Below are positions 62,981 to 64,000 of a DNA stretch of 64,000 bases, in pieces. The notes under the pieces are model-generated. The model ran no database searches, was not told the origin of the DNA, and saw nothing but the letters and a program-made list of their open reading frames with translations. Numbering within the stretch: the stretch's first letter is position 1; each line of letters starts with the position of its first letter. The position numbers were made by a program, and so were the translations under genes. Location of the stretch: the NCBI RefSeq assembly GCF_002305855.1, contig NZ_CP022163.1, positions 8,065,765-8,129,764 on the forward strand, given 5' to 3'. The DNA comes from Melittangium boletus DSM 14713. GTDB lineage: Bacteria > Myxococcota > Myxococcia > Myxococcales > Myxococcaceae.

Positions 62981-63352
62981 TCAAGGGGGATTGAAGGTAC
63001 CTGCCCTCCATTGCTCGAGCGTTCTCTCCGCGGAGAAGCCCACCAGCCCGCCAGCGTGTTGAGCGATTTCGGTCAGCACCCGCTCCGCCTCGGCTGACGC
63101 GAACTCCAACACCGAGCCCGCGACCCAGCATCGGGTTCCCGGGTCTGGATCATCGAGCAGTTTCAATTGTTGGCGTTCCGCATCAAGACCTCTTGCCCGC
63201 AGTTCTCCGCGTATCGCGACGAGAAGATCGTACATGCGGTTTGCTTCTTTTGGTTTGCCTGCGTAAATCGCGGGCCACCTTTCGGCGGAGAGGGTCCTGG
63301 TTTTTTCAATCAACTCTTCTGTGGAAAGCTTCTTGATCTGGGTCTTCTTCAC
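62981..63352 (-). CDS. DUF2019 protein, likely immunity partner of the adjacent toxin
   Basis: This 123-residue all-helical protein starts with GTG at 63352. By eye it matches the DUF2019 pattern: IYAGKPKEANRMYDLLVAI, RARGLDAERQQLKLLDDPDP, then a repeat-like C-terminus (VLEFASAEAERVLTEIAQHA ... AERTLEQWRAGTF). Its start overlaps the stop of the toxin gene (GTGA at 63349-63352), typical of toxin/immunity pairs. Codon use (AAA, GCA and ATA present) is less GC-biased than elsewhere in the window, suggesting later acquisition. The immunity role is inferred from this context. Confidence 0.75.
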   Translation of the reverse strand: MKKTQIKKLSTEELIEKTRTLSAERWPAIYAGKPKEANRMYDLLVAIRGELRARGLDAERQQLKLLDDPDPGTRCWVAGSVLEFASAEAERVLTEIAQHAGGLVGFSAERTLEQWRAGTFNPP

Positions 63353-64000
63353 GGAGCGGCTCCGAACTGTTTCAAGATCATCAGGCCGAAAGCGCGTTGC
63401 TCTTCATAGGATTTCGTGCGAAGCCATTCGCGCACGACCAGGCCGCCTGTTTCGTCGGACTTGGTTGAGTAGTATGCGCTTATTGTGTCGTGCTTGGTCT
63501 TGTTTACTTTAATCACATTTTCAGTGTTATGAATGGCCTCAGGACCGAATCGCTCGACATTGGGCTTTCGCTGTTCGACGATGTGGTGCCATGCTTTGTC
63601 TTTGCCCGCGGGGCCCATGGCCTTCTTGAACGCGTCAAAGGACTTGAATGCGCGATGGCCATTGGGGAGAGTTTTTCCCCCCTTGGGGCTCGTGTGCCTT
63701 CCATTTGAGGCTTGCCCGTCCGCACCGTTCCGGGCGGTCATGAACACCGCATTGATTGGGAGGACAGCGCGGAGCGTGCCTTCATTCACGGAAATAATGA
63801 CTCGTTCGGCGCCGCTTGCCGCACTCATCAAGCGCAGCCCAGTGTTTCGCTCGACCGTGCGCGAGGCTTGCCCGAAACCCGGCATTTTCGGCGCCTTCGA
63901 CGCGATCGCCGCCGTTTCACCTATGGCCGCTGTCGCCACCATGACGAGAATTCGCACGCTATTGGGACCGATGACTCGTCCGAACCTCTCGCCGACTTCC
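63349..64000 (-). CDS. Polymorphic toxin, C-terminal part (SitA-like, HNH-type nuclease suspected)
   Basis: The open frame continues past the right edge; at least 217 residues are visible. The visible N-side (RFGRVIGPNSVRILVMVATA, then PGFGQASRTVERNTG) resembles the conserved middle of myxobacterial SitA-type lipoprotein toxins, which are delivered by outer-membrane exchange. The C-terminal 110 residues form a toxin domain with WHHIVEQRKPNVERFG, NTENVIKVNKTKHDTISAYY and conserved histidines, suggesting an HNH/endonuclease-VII-like nuclease. Rare codons (ATA, TCA, AAA) rise toward the toxin end. The signal peptide and lipobox lie outside the window. Confidence 0.65.
   Translation of the reverse strand, partial: EVGERFGRVIGPNSVRILVMVATAAIGETAAIASKAPKMPGFGQASRTVERNTGLRLMSAASGAERVIISVNEGTLRAVLPINAVFMTARNGADGQASNGRHTSPKGGKTLPNGHRAFKSFDAFKKAMGPAGKDKAWHHIVEQRKPNVERFGPEAIHNTENVIKVNKTKHDTISAYYSTKSDETGGLVVREWLRTKSYEEQRAFGLMILKQFGAAP

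Overview
The window looks like a chromosomal segment of a myxobacterium, probably suborder Cystobacterineae (Archangium/Cystobacter/Melittangium-like). The reasons are very high GC with strong third-position bias, a giant multimodular NRPS, an Oar-like TonB-dependent receptor, and at the right edge a Sit-like lipoprotein-toxin/DUF2019 pair of myxobacterial type. The genus is inference. No rRNA, tRNA, CRISPR array or insertion sequence was seen, and no gene-free stretch exceeds about 300 bases.

Left flank (1-12.1 kb). This part is mostly housekeeping: a truncated beta-hydroxyacid dehydrogenase, a small membrane protein, thymidylate kinase (with an odd Walker A), a CinA-type molybdopterin-binding protein, a double cyclic-nucleotide-binding protein and asnS, all rightward after the first gene. 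A strong hairpin ends asnS. Leftward genes for an MFS transporter, an Oar-like TonB receptor and a lipoprotein follow. A rightward membrane-anchored solute-binding-like protein then converges on the next block.

Centre (12.1-44.5 kb, all leftward). This is a biosynthetic locus. In transcription order it holds an amidinohydrolase/DDAH-family enzyme, a fatty-acid desaturase-like protein and a single 8.1-kaa NRPS. The NRPS has seven C-A-T modules, an N-methyltransferase in module 6 and a terminal thioesterase. Downstream come a DUF697 protein, a cyclic-peptide-type ABC exporter, a second DUF697 protein, a two-helix membrane protein, an SPFH/band-7 protein and two more DUF697 proteins. The NRPS should make an N-methylated, possibly N-acylated heptapeptide with threonine at position 2. 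No epimerization domain, MbtH protein or phosphopantetheinyl transferase is visible. The four DUF697 paralogues, the SPFH protein and the exporter look like a membrane module attached to the NRPS operon, and this is the most unusual feature of the window.

Right flank (44.7-64 kb). A four-gene overlapping leftward operon encodes a Sco1-PCu(A)C fusion lipoprotein, a membrane-anchored cytochrome c, a degenerate multicopper-oxidase-like membrane protein and a GT-C-type membrane protein. Next come a radical-SAM/nucleotidyltransferase-like pair, menB, and a secreted protein coupled to a 1688-residue TPR protein. A rightward ClC channel and a Spy/CpxP-like lipoprotein follow. The window ends with a leftward P450 broken by a one-base frameshift in the haem loop, and the toxin-immunity pair, which runs off the edge and has codon use unlike the rest.
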